Positions 40,881 to 50,641 of a stretch of DNA of 64,000 bases are shown here, piece by piece; positions within the stretch are counted from its first letter, which is position 1, and each line of letters begins with the position of its first letter. A model generated the notes under the pieces. That model ran no database searches. It saw only the letters and a list, made by a program, of their open reading frames with translations, and was not told the DNA's origin. The translations under genes were made by a program, and so were the position numbers. This DNA is from Paramoeba atlantica. Taxonomy: Eukaryota; Discosea. The DNA lies in NCBI GenBank assembly GCA_977017575.1, contig CDRNVI010000012.1, positions 1,136,653 to 1,200,652 of the forward strand, written 5' to 3'.

Positions 40881-41387
40881 CGTGCTCTCAGTCTCTGTCC
40901 GCTCCTTACCAACATGATTCTTTTGATCATTTGTTCGTCAGAACTTTGGAACTACAAAAAAAATGCACCTATCAACGGATACCATGCAAGTTGCTCATAC
41001 ATTGTATTTCATTCAGTTGCTCATACATGTATTTCAGTTGGCTCCGGATGACACTGACTGAGGAGAAAATATTTGGTCGATTTTTGGATCATCGGATCCC
41101 ATTTTTATACTTTTTCCTTTGCTTTTACTAGCTCGATTAGGACCGCATGCATAGTTCCTGTCGCGTTTTGACTGACACGAACTGACTAATCATGTCGCGT
41201 TCTGGCTGACATTGAGTAGCACGAACTGACACTAACTGACACTGATTAACACTGCCTGACTGTATAGTGTCCCATAGACAGGTGCATTCTTTCCGATAGT
41301 CGACTACTAGAGTCATCGCCGAGGACTCATTTTTTTTTCCTACGACTGGTCAAAACTAAGGTACACTTAATTACAGATGCAAATATA
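40881..41387. other. Intergenic region with degenerate ACTGACAC repeats
   Basis: Holds a duplicated AGTTGCTCATACAT segment (40990-41035) and loose repeats of ACTGACAC/GACTGACACGAA between about 41160 and 41270. No gene. Confidence 0.55.
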
Positions 41388-41712
41388 CTCCCCCTCTCAT
41401 TAATAATTATAAACCACCAAAAATCATTAAAGGGATCATTTATAGAAATTTAATGAGATTATAATTCTGAGTCTCACTTTTATAATTATAAACCTCAAAT
41501 TCTTCATTTTTTATCTACAAAGACACCTGTACTACATACTTTGCACTAAAAATTGCTTCCAAGTTGAACGAAGTGTCTCGAAAATCAAGAAATTGAAGTC
41601 CATAGTAGGAAAAAATCATTATCGAATCTCATTAATAATTATAAACTATAATTATAATTATAAACTAAAAAGGTTTATAGATTATAATTATAATTATTAA
41701 TGAGAGGGGGAG
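41388..41712. mobile_element. Stowaway-like MITE, 325 bp
   Basis: Ends are CTCCCCCTCTCATTAATAAT and its exact inverse, continuing into AATTATAA, with TA on both sides (41386-41387, 41713-41714). The ends resemble the CTCCC starts of Stowaway/mariner MITEs. The interior contains further inverted copies of TTAATAATTATAAAC but no coding sequence. Confidence 0.9.
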
Positions 41713-41876
41713 TAGAACGTTCCTGATCTAAAATTAAAAAGAGGGCGTCACCTACACGTGAGGGGCTGCGGGGCGCGGGTTCGGTGATGCACACCTGCAG
41801 CCCCTCATAATTAACGTCACCCGTCATAGTGTTCTTCACTACACACCTTCGGCTTGATTTTCTTTTCTTTTTGAAG

Positions 41877-41928
41877 GCAACTCTTTCTTTACACCCCTCC
41901 ACCCCTTTCTTCCCCCTCCCCTCCCCCC
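41877..41928 (+). promoter_or_regulatory. AG-free pyrimidine leader abutting an ATG
   Basis: The last AG is at 41875-41876. The following 52 bases are nearly all C and T and end directly at the ATG at 41929. Confidence 0.5.
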
Positions 41929-43191
41929 ATGCCCCCGTACAAACCCTCCGGCCGGTTCCGTTTCTGCATCTCCAACACGCGCAAATCCCACCACCTCATG
42001 CCCCGCCGCCCCCACACCCGCGGCAGTGGGGTCGCCAACAAGTCCCCCGAGGAGTACCCCTCCAGTCTCACCTACGGGTGTACCAAAATGGGACTCGCCT
42101 GGTATTACAAGCAACGGCGCCGGGGGCCGTACGCGAAGTTCCCGTGGGTGGAGTGGAGCCTGGACCCCGTGGGCCACACCCGCCCACCCCGTGACCGTGC
42201 GTTCTCGGATCAGCTCCCCAGGGATAATGTCCCGGGGTGGAACATGTACCAAAGCGATGGGGAGGACTTTCGTATGGACCCGAGCCAGACCCCGCTGGTG
42301 GGGTTAGTCCCGGTGATACAAAAGTATGCGGGGGCGACGTGGGGCTCGGAAAAGCTACGGGGGTATTTGGTCACGCTCCAGGAGTGGTTTCCGACGGTGC
42401 GGGAGGTGGTGAGGTTTTTTGCATCGGATCCCAGGATGGCGATGGGGGCGACCACGGGTGGGTTGTTTGGTGGGGGTGGGAGTCCCCGGATGACGCTCCC
42501 CGGGGAGGGGTGTCCGAGTCGGACAGCGTTGACCATTAGTGCGTTAAGTACGGGAACGATTGAGCCGTACCATCATGTTCGAGTGAGGAGTTTGGTGGAA
42601 ATATTGGAACAATCTTCGAAATTCGTTGGTGCTGCGACAAACGAGACATCTCTGGATCCGGACAAAGAGAAGAATCTTTCCGCCACACAGAATAAGACTG
42701 TCTTTATCCCCGAAGGATTTTTGCTGCATTTCACACTTCTAGTAGAGGCCGTTGACGATCAGTTTTTTGCGAAGCGCTACCGCAGTGAGCTGCACAGCCA
42801 GCACGGTGTGTTGCGTACGCGGCAAGGGGAGCGGTACTACGCTTTGCCGCATCCCCGAACGGGACCGGCATGGCCGCAGGCAACGGCCCAAGCCGGTCAT
42901 TATGAGCCTGCTTTCGGCGCGACACGAATGCTCCCGCAAGATCATTATGGTGGGTACCCCTCCTATCACAGAAAGCTGTACAACCCTCCTCGGATAACCG
43001 CTCCTTTGGATAGTGAGGCGAGTGGAAAAAATGAGGCGGATGTAAAGTTTCCGCAGAGTGGGACAAAATCGAAAGGGAAGGACACTGGTGAAGAGGAAAT
43101 CGACGTGTTGAAGGAAAAGATCTTTCCTGGATATTTTCATCCGTCCTATGTGTTCGATCGTCCGACGCGTACGAATATGATGCCTCCGTAG
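41929..43191 (+). CDS. Conserved-looking hypothetical protein, possibly mitochondrial
   Basis: 420 residues; I do not recognise a family. The first 60 residues are basic with no acidic residue until about position 42 (MPPYKPSGRFRFCISNTRKSHHLMPRRPHTRGSGV), compatible with mitochondrial import or a ribosomal-protein extension. The middle is rich in aromatic residues and Gly (for example GLAWYYKQRRRGPYAKFPWVEW), the end contains a YHRKLYNPPRI block and a charged low-complexity linker. These features are common in kinetoplastid mitoribosomal proteins, but that is inference only. The DNA is C-rich to about 42200 and G-rich to about 42530. No coiled coil or membrane helix. Confidence 0.6.
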   Translation: MPPYKPSGRFRFCISNTRKSHHLMPRRPHTRGSGVANKSPEEYPSSLTYGCTKMGLAWYYKQRRRGPYAKFPWVEWSLDPVGHTRPPRDRAFSDQLPRDNVPGWNMYQSDGEDFRMDPSQTPLVGLVPVIQKYAGATWGSEKLRGYLVTLQEWFPTVREVVRFFASDPRMAMGATTGGLFGGGGSPRMTLPGEGCPSRTALTISALSTGTIEPYHHVRVRSLVEILEQSSKFVGAATNETSLDPDKEKNLSATQNKTVFIPEGFLLHFTLLVEAVDDQFFAKRYRSELHSQHGVLRTRQGERYYALPHPRTGPAWPQATAQAGHYEPAFGATRMLPQDHYGGYPSYHRKLYNPPRITAPLDSEASGKNEADVKFPQSGTKSKGKDTGEEEIDVLKEKIFPGYFHPSYVFDRPTRTNMMPP

Positions 43192-43405
43192 GATGGGGAA
43201 TAGTATTGTAGTAAAACTTTTTCCCCGGTGTAATTTTTCTTCAGCTATCAAACGCTGTAAATAGTTTGGATTAAAATGAACACGAAGTTGCGTTTGATTC
43301 ATATTTTAATCTTTTCTGGAAGCATTTTTTTAAGCTACTTGCGTATGCCCCGTGTTCTTATTACTTATCAAAACGATTAAAACTTTCTTTAAAATACACG
43401 AGGAA

Positions 43406-46194
43406 ATGACTCTCTCCCGTTTTGCAAGACTCTCACGAAAGCGCTCGTCGCATGGAATAACTCAAACAAAAGTTCAAAAACGCTCCAAGTCTAAGAAGGG
43501 TGAAACCAATGCAGGAGAGTCTTCTTTCTTACTTCCCCCAAATGCAACCGGTACGATGCTGACTACGAAGGGTCCAATTGCCATCCCCCGTCCCCATGAA
43601 GTGTGGTATGGCGCCAAGCCAGGCGAATTACGGGGCACCTCGCCAGAAAAGTTGATAGATCCTCCGATTAAGATGCAGGATTCTCTCTTCTGGCTCCGCG
43701 ATGACAAGCGTACAGATCCGGTTGTGCTAGCACACCTTGCCGCGGAAAATTCCTATACCGAGACGAAGACAGCTCATCTTCGTACGTTACGTGAAAAGAT
43801 TTACAAAGAACACATTCAACATCTAAAAGAAACGGATCGAGAGGCCCTCTATGAAATCGGTTCTCAAGGTATGTACTTCTATTACAAGAGAACTGTAAAA
43901 GGCAAATCCTACCCTATTTATTGTCGTATTGCACAGAAGAAGACTCCGGTCTATGCATTAAGAAGTGAGACTGCCACGGTGAAATCGTCAAAACAAAATT
44001 TCGACGGCCCTCTTCCACACGAGGAAATTCTTCTTGATGTTAATTTTGTTGCACATCAGTCAAAAGAGGCACCTCACTGCACCGTGTCTACCCTGAAACC
44101 CGAACCCACAAAGCATCAATTACTGGCATACACCTTAGACCGCAAAGGGGATGAAGTATTCTCTATTCACTTTCGGAGTACGGCAACATCGAAACTGAAT
44201 TTGAAAGAAGTCATAGAAAATGTCAGTGGCGATGATTTGGAGTGGTCTCCCTGTGGCCGCTTTGTGTTTTATGTGACCAAAGATGAAGTGAAACGACCAT
44301 GGAAGGTGTGGGTTCATCTTCTTGGGACTTCCACATCTCGGGATCAGTGCATATTCACTGAAAGAGATGAGCTTTACGACGTAGGAATTAGAAAATCAAT
44401 TTGTGGGAATTTTCTTCTTTTGGGTTGTTTCAGCTCAGAAACAACCGAGGAGCAAATTCTTTCTTTTTCTGACCTTGAGACCGACCAGACTAAGCCGAAT
44501 AAACTTCGTTCCTCCAAAATTGATACGACTTTGAAACTTTCGTGTCAAATACGAAATAACTTGGTGTGTGTACAATCACGTACCTTTGGTATCCGCTATG
44601 AAGTTTTCCCACACCCCGACGGCACCGTTCTAGTCTTATCCAATCACAACACACAAATCAATAATGTTTTGGCATGGACTACCATGAAAAAAATTCGCGA
44701 AAAGCCAATTAAATCGCTAAAGCCGGATTTTTTTAACGAAATGGAGATTATTGTTCCTCATCGTGACGACAGGACTCTTACGGACGTCACCCTCTTCCGA
44801 AATTTTGCCATTGTTTCTGGACGAGAGCATGGTTTAACCGCTCTCTGGGTACTTTCTCTTGCTTCTTTCAAAAGCATACCATCGCAACGCAAGTCTCAAA
44901 AGAAACGTAAACACGCCATATCCACCCCCGTCGATCCACACCCTTTCTCCCTCCACCCGATTTCCATGTCCTCCACTGCGTACTCCCTCCACGTCTCCTG
45001 CCAAAACCAAAACTTTGAAACTGACACTGTACGTGTGGAGTACTCCACCCCCATCACCCCTCCCATCCTCTACGACATTAACTGTGCCACCCCCTCACAG
45101 CGAACGACTATACACACCACAGTCGTCCCTCACTACGACCCCTCCCACTACGTGTGTGAACGTCACACCGTTCCCTCCATTGGAGGGGTTAACGTGGATC
45201 TTACATTAGTTCGGAAAGTGGATTTTTCATCATCATCTCACCCCAATGAAGATAAACCTCAAGACACCAACAACAACAACAAACCTAAAAAGAACAGCAA
45301 CCAAAACAAAAACAAGGGTCTTAAAAATAAGACAAAAGACAACCCAAATGAAAACAAAAGCCATAACCCTTATGAAAACAATGACCATCAAAACAAGGCC
45401 AATAAAAACCAGGACCACCCAAAAGCAGACCCTCCCAACCCCCATGACCCCCCCCCACACCCCCCCTCCCCCCCAGCCCACCCTCCTCTACGGGTACGGC
45501 TCCTACGGGGTCCCCCTCGACCCCGGTTTCTCCCTCGCCCCCCTCCCCTACCTCTCCCGCGGGGTCCCCCACGCCACCGCCCACACCCGCGGGGGCGGGG
45601 AGAACGGCCGCGCGTGGCACCGCACCCACGGCGCGTACCTCACGAAGGCCAACACCTTCCACGACTTCATCGCGTGCGCGGAGTACCTCGTGGGCCAGCG
45701 GCTCACCCCCCCCCGGGGCGCTGGCCATCGAGGGCCGCAGCGCCGGGGGGCTGCTGCTGGGCACGGTGCTGAATTGGCGCCCCGAGCTGTTTAGGGTGGC
45801 GCTGGCGGGGGTGCCCTTTGTGGATGTCATGACCACCATGGGGGATGGGCGTATCCCGCTCACGGTGGGGGAGTGGCAGGAGTGGGGGAACCCGAATGAG
45901 GGGGTGTTCCATGCCTACATGAGGGGGTACGCCCCGATGGAGAATATTCGGGAACAGGCCTACCCCCATGTGTTGGCGCTCGGGGGGTTGCACGATAGCC
46001 GGGTGGGGTATTGGGAGCCAACAAAGTGGGTGAGTCGGCTGCGGGAGGCGAACACGGAGAGGGGGTCGGATATTTTGTTAAAAATGGATATGGATGTGGG
46101 GCATTTTAGTGCCTCGGATCGGTATAGGTATTGGGAGGAGTTGGCGTTTGAGCAGGCGTTTGTGTTGGATAAGTTGGGAAAAGGGAGTGGGTAG
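43406..46194 (+). pseudogene. OPB: Oligopeptidase B-like serine peptidase, broken by two frame changes
   Basis: S9A-family peptidases cleave after basic residues in peptides. The N-terminal propeller half reads MTLSRFARLSRKR, then QDSLFWLRDDKRTDPVVLAHL (the OPB 'YYWLRDD.R.d..vl.yL' block) and SYPIYCRIA. The catalytic half is split: LLYGYGSYGVPLDPGFSLAPL lies in a second frame, and EGRSAGGLLLG (nucleophile Ser, 45739-45741), LHDSRVGYWEP (Asp, 45994-45996) and VGHFS (His, 46102-46104) lie in a third. The breaks fall in C-rich stretches (about 45240-45480 and the C-run at 45706-45714). All catalytic residues survive, so homopolymer sequencing errors are as likely as a real pseudogene. An Asn/Lys-rich insert is at 45240-45440. 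The N-terminus could be a mitochondrial presequence. Confidence 0.88.
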
Positions 46195-46454
46195 TGAGGG
46201 AAAAGGGAGTGACGTATGTAGATTGGTTCTTATGCAGAGTGGTTGTGTATTTTTTATTTTTTTCGAATGTACAACTCGTGTAAGGGGTTGCCTCTTTCGT
46301 CAAAAGCACGCGAGACACTTCTTAAAACTTTGTACATGGTAACAAGCAAAAGTTGTTCATGGAAGCACTACAATTTTTGTGAAGGAAATTGCAAGCAAAA
46401 GCTCAATTGTATTCAAAAAAATCTAAATTTGGAGATCTTCATATCCTACCTAAA
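46195..46454. other. Short intergenic region
   Basis: The LRR frame downstream is open to about 46389 but without ATG before 46455. Nothing else seen. Confidence 0.5.
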
Positions 46455-47138
46455 ATGTTCAACCCAGTTTTTCTTGCCTATAGTCACGACTCTCATCCCC
46501 GTGCTGCGAAAATACAGCGTTCTGTTTTGCCTCTAGAAATGCAGCTCGAAAGATTTGTTTCCAATGTAACCAACCGAGACCCTAGTTGGGATTTACAATC
46601 TTCAGTGCGTCATTGGCAGGGCTTTTTCTTTCACTCTTCCGGGTGCTTAAGTCAGATTTGGTTCGCCCGTAAGTCGTTTGGGGGTAATTTATCCTGGACT
46701 TTTCTTCCTGAATCCGTACATGACATTACAGTAAAGGGGGGTGACTTTCAGGGAACTGTTCCATTTGAGAATCTACCTCGGGGGCTAACCTACCTGGATA
46801 TCTCGAGTAATCGTTTTACAGGTCAAGTTAGCTGGGAGGTCCTCCCCACTGCGTTGCGAATACTGAATCTCTCAGAAAATTTATTTACGGGAAAAATTGA
46901 TCTTACGTGCCTACCGCCGCAGATCGATATTTTGGATTTAAGCAAGAATCGTTTCTCGGGGGAGATCTCGCTTCATCGGCTTCCACCTTCTCTGAAAACT
47001 CTACTGTTGGCCGACAATGAACTAAATGGTTCCGTTGATCTTGAGCCGGTGGATGCATCTGTAAAAAAGTTGGACCTTCGCTCCAATAAGTTTGTGAACA
47101 TTAGGCCTAAGGTGATTCCAAGCTTTGTACAGGCATAA
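46455..47138 (+). CDS. LRR family protein with degenerate cap
   Basis: 227 residues from the first ATG (MFNPVFLAYSHDSHPRAAKI). The cap keeps its tryptophans (DPSWDLQSSVRHWQGFFF) but not its first cysteine. Six or so LRRs follow, including LTYLDISSNRFTGQVSW, LRILNLSENLFTGKIDL and IDILDLSKNRFSGEISL, ending in KKLDLRSNKFVNIRPKVIPS, the family tail also seen at 296 and 28.5 kb. No signal peptide or anchor. Function unknown. It is followed after 300 bases by another LRR gene. Confidence 0.8.
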   Translation: MFNPVFLAYSHDSHPRAAKIQRSVLPLEMQLERFVSNVTNRDPSWDLQSSVRHWQGFFFHSSGCLSQIWFARKSFGGNLSWTFLPESVHDITVKGGDFQGTVPFENLPRGLTYLDISSNRFTGQVSWEVLPTALRILNLSENLFTGKIDLTCLPPQIDILDLSKNRFSGEISLHRLPPSLKTLLLADNELNGSVDLEPVDASVKKLDLRSNKFVNIRPKVIPSFVQA

Positions 47139-47441
47139 TTTATGTACGTGGAATGTTTCGTACCTTTGTGTTTATGGTTCGAACTTCAAAAAATGCAATT
47201 TTTGAGCAGTTTTCAAACAATAAATTTTAAGAGATCATGTTGTACTGCGTACCTAGCGGGGGCACGATGAAAAAAAGAGAGAGAGAAAGAGTACACCCGA
47301 AAAGGAATACCATACTTCATAATCATGAAAGAAAAACTATTTTGCAGCCATCTTAATCATGACACACATGTACTTTGATCTCTGTATTTCGCATTTTTAT
47401 TAACATAAATTTGTCAAACTAATGCAAAGGTTACGCAGAAG
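47139..47441. other. Intergenic region
   Basis: About 300 bases; a GAGAGAGAGAAAGAG purine stretch at 47275-47292, otherwise nothing recognised. Confidence 0.5.
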
Positions 47442-48233
47442 ATGAGAAATACATGCATGTTTTCCCAGACACTGATTTTTTTCTTAAGTATAAGAATCAC
47501 CATCATTATGATGCGACTCTGTAGTCTTGCGGATGACATGAGCTCAAGGCGGGGAAAGGTAAGCGTCTCACTTCTTTCCTCAGAGATGTCTATGAAGCGA
47601 CTTGTGGAAGACTTGGAACTGCACGATCCATCCGGTAGGAAGCGAAAGGACAAGAAATTTCCTAAAAAGAAACCAGTTTGCAGCTGGGAAGGTGTATCTT
47701 GTAATCTCGAGCATGAAATCCTACGAATTGGTTGGGCCTATAGTGGACTTCGCGGTAACATTAGTTGGTCTTTTTTTCCGTCTACAGTGGCTGACATCAA
47801 TTTACGAAGCAATGCACTCCGTGGTGAAATTATTTCTTCAGCTTTACCAGAAGGTCTCGTTGAGTTGAGTTTGGCCAACAACTTATTTTCTGGACCCCTT
47901 GATCTTGCAAAGCTCCCCAAAACTATACAACATCTTAATGTAGGCGGGAATAAGTTGTCTCAAGCCTCTGGATTTTGCGAACTCCCTGAGCAGATACGGG
48001 AAATACATCTTGAAGATAATTCTTTGCGAGGCACTCTTGACCTTTCTACATTGCCGGCTTCATTGAAATTCATGAATTTATCAGAAAACGCTTATGAGGG
48101 TATTCTTAATCTTACCGAAGTCATTCAAGCGGGTATTTTGCGTCTGGATATTCGAGGGAATTTTTTCACAGAGCAATGCCCAAACGGTGATCAAGATCGT
48201 ATCAAGTTTCATCCACAAAAAGAAAAGCCTTAA
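47442..48233 (+). CDS. LRR family protein with signal-anchor-like N-terminus and intact cap
   Basis: 263 residues. The N-terminus has a hydrophobic run (LIFFLSIRITIIMM) after MRNTCMFSQT, a possible signal peptide. A very basic segment (GRKRKDKKFPKKKP) precedes the cap CSWEGVSCNLEHEILRIGW, which keeps both cysteines. About six LRRs follow (VELSLANNLFSGPLDL, IREIHLEDNSLRGTLDL, LKFMNLSENAYEGILNL), closing with LRLDIRGNFFTEQCPNGD and a short charged tail. The basic insert within the cap is unique among the copies here. Function unknown. Confidence 0.78.
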   Translation: MRNTCMFSQTLIFFLSIRITIIMMRLCSLADDMSSRRGKVSVSLLSSEMSMKRLVEDLELHDPSGRKRKDKKFPKKKPVCSWEGVSCNLEHEILRIGWAYSGLRGNISWSFFPSTVADINLRSNALRGEIISSALPEGLVELSLANNLFSGPLDLAKLPKTIQHLNVGGNKLSQASGFCELPEQIREIHLEDNSLRGTLDLSTLPASLKFMNLSENAYEGILNLTEVIQAGILRLDIRGNFFTEQCPNGDQDRIKFHPQKEKP

Positions 48234-48717
48234 GAGTCGGAGTTTCGTGTTAGAAAAACTTGCGAGTTAACCTCGTTTTGAAAAGCTACTCTTAATTTTA
48301 AGTAATTTGTTTATTTTCAAAAGTACCAAATTTTCGGAAGAAGGAATACAAATGAGACTTTCAAATATTTCAATTATTTTTAAAAGTCCACATTTTAGGT
48401 GCGTCGAACAAACATCAGCATAAACGATGTTCGATACAACAAAATAAGTTAAGCTGTACAAAGTAAGTATGAATGACGTGCACTCCACGTAAAAAGTATC
48501 GTTCCTAATAAAGGCCGATGAAAAAAGTATTCGAGTCTGCAGATGGGGTAGGTTAGGGTAATTGTTTTCACGGTGCTGTTTTGCATCCTGGTACATGATT
48601 TAATATTTATAATCGTCTGCAATATTGAGCACTTCCTTAAATTTTTTACATGCAATGGCAAATTTGTGACGTGTTGAATATGTGAAAATACTCTGCACAA
48701 TATTTCAAGGCGTACGT
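48234..48717. other. Intergenic region
   Basis: About 480 bases, AT-rich; minus-strand short frames show no family signature. No RNA gene recognised. Confidence 0.5.
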
Positions 48718-50262
48718 ATGCTTAACTTTCCTCGATTCCGATTTCCCTTTTCTTTGCGACACCCGATACTTCTCTTTCATTCGCGTCGGGATGGTATTGA
48801 AGCTCGTTGCTGTTTTTTTTTTTACGCCCTGCGATTTTTCACGTTTTCCCTCCCAGTCAAGAGTAGAAATGAATTTCTTCCCACGCAATCTGCAGACTCT
48901 CTCCATCTCTCTCCTCTCGTCAACGACAGCTCCGCAACAAATTCATCTCCTACGCACCTGACACCCGAAATCATTTCGCAGGAGAAACAAGAAATCGGAA
49001 CTCATCACACCCACCCACCACCTTCCCCCTCCGTTCTTATTACCTCCTCACCCCCTCCCACCAGTCCACTCATCACCCTACAACCCCACCACCGCGTAAT
49101 GCAAATCCTAATGCACCCACCCCACGTCGAATTCTCCCCCACCACCCCTCCCTTCCGTAACCGCCCATCCTCTCCTCGACCTCAACCCTCCCCATCGCCT
49201 TTCTCTCCTCCTTCCCCCCACCACTACCTCACCACCCCCTTACTCCAATCCCTCTGTGACATCCTCCTCTGGATTGAACAATCCCTCGATTTCGACGGCG
49301 CTGTCTTAGGCACCACATCAACCGTCACTCCCATTCCATCCACATCAAGTTTCTACCCCAACAACAATAGCAACCACAGCAACAATAACCCTAACCCTCC
49401 CCATACCCCTCGAATCACACCTTGGACTTCCCCAACAGCAACACAGCCTTCGACACAACATCGAAACCCCTCATCCCCCTTGCAGGACACTACCCGTATG
49501 GATCGACCAACAGAGGCTCAAAAGGGCTTAAGGACTTCTTCTATTTCTTCTTCTTCTTCTCCCTTATCCTCCCCCTCCCTCCCCTTCAGTCACGGCCTCG
49601 ACCCCTCGTTTCTTCTCCATGCCACCAGTGCGGACTTCGAGACGTTCTGGCACCACCTGCAACAGACCTGGCTCGTGCTGCAGCATCTCCACAAACCGGT
49701 GGTCGCCGCCCTAAGCGGCACAGCCAGCGGTCTGGGATGTGCTCTGGCGCTCGCCTGTGACGGGCGAGTGGCCAGTGAGGAGGGAGGGAGAGGGGAGGGG
49801 GGGGGAGAGAGGAACCGGGAGGGGGCGTCGTTGGGGAGGGACGGGGTACGGATGGGGTTGGATGAGGTGCGGTATGGTTTCGTGCCCCCTCCGTGGGTGA
49901 GTGCACATCTGGGGTATGTGGTGGGGGCACGACATGCGGAGAGGATGATACAGAGTGGGGTGTTGGTGGGTGTAACGGAGGCAAGGAGGCTGGGGATGGT
50001 GGATGAGGTTACGGGTCGTAGTGATCCGAATCCGTTCGCGGTGTTGTGCGTGAATCGTATGCTCGCGCTCCCGAGTTATGGTCGTGCTGCGGTGAAGGCA
50101 ATGATGCGTCGTGAGCTGTGTAGATCGCTCAGGACGGTGACGGATCGTGTGCGTGACTTGGAGTATTTTAGTGCACTGCGAGAGTCGAGGACGTTTCGAA
50201 ACAATTTGGAGCATTATTTAAAAAGGAGGACCCGGAGTGGGTGCGAAAATTCGGTTGTCTAG
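48718..50262 (+). CDS. Mitochondrial enoyl-CoA delta isomerase-like (crotonase fold)
   Basis: 514 residues from the ATG that begins a presequence (MLNFPRFRFPFSLRHPILLF). The crotonase core is in the second half: KPVVAALSGTASGLGCALAL is the oxyanion-hole segment, and GLDEVRYGFVPPPWVSAHLG with SGVLVGVTEARRLGMVDEV matches 3,2-trans-enoyl-CoA isomerases (ECI/DCI), which move double bonds during beta-oxidation of unsaturated fatty acids. A long Pro/Ser/Thr-rich insertion (about residues 75-285) separates the presequence and first core strands, and a Gly/Glu/Arg-rich loop (about 350-380) interrupts the core. Both inserts coincide with extreme C-rich and G-rich DNA. Enoyl-CoA hydratase is an alternative, but the 'G.vpP.W' context favours the isomerase. 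Confidence 0.75.
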   Translation: MLNFPRFRFPFSLRHPILLFHSRRDGIEARCCFFFYALRFFTFSLPVKSRNEFLPTQSADSLHLSPLVNDSSATNSSPTHLTPEIISQEKQEIGTHHTHPPPSPSVLITSSPPPTSPLITLQPHHRVMQILMHPPHVEFSPTTPPFRNRPSSPRPQPSPSPFSPPSPHHYLTTPLLQSLCDILLWIEQSLDFDGAVLGTTSTVTPIPSTSSFYPNNNSNHSNNNPNPPHTPRITPWTSPTATQPSTQHRNPSSPLQDTTRMDRPTEAQKGLRTSSISSSSSPLSSPSLPFSHGLDPSFLLHATSADFETFWHHLQQTWLVLQHLHKPVVAALSGTASGLGCALALACDGRVASEEGGRGEGGGERNREGASLGRDGVRMGLDEVRYGFVPPPWVSAHLGYVVGARHAERMIQSGVLVGVTEARRLGMVDEVTGRSDPNPFAVLCVNRMLALPSYGRAAVKAMMRRELCRSLRTVTDRVRDLEYFSALRESRTFRNNLEHYLKRRTRSGCENSVV

Positions 50263-50641
50263 ATGAGTTGGTGGTCCCAATCTTTAACAACATTTTGAAT
50301 GGTTTTTAAATGGGCATTACTCAACACCTCTTTTATTTGGAGCAACAAGTGCTCTTGGTGTTCTTGGTTTATCCTTTTTTAATCTTTTTCTTGCCTTGTT
50401 ATGCGTAATATTCTTGCTTTGAGGGACCTTTTTTACAAAAATCAAGGGTCTTCTTTAGAATTTGTTTTATCGCTGATATTAAGAGATCGTTCTCGCTTAG
50501 CTTCAATCGCAAAAACTTTGTTTTTGATATTTACGAGGCATTTAAAATATATCGTTTTCACTAAAAAAAAGAGCTTTGCTTAACTTTATTTTTGCAAAAA
50601 GTGAACGTCAATTACTGCTATTCTTTTTAGTACACACGCTC
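50263..50641. other. Intergenic region
   Basis: About 380 bases; the downstream frame is open to about 50576 but has no ATG before 50642. No RNA gene seen. Confidence 0.5.
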
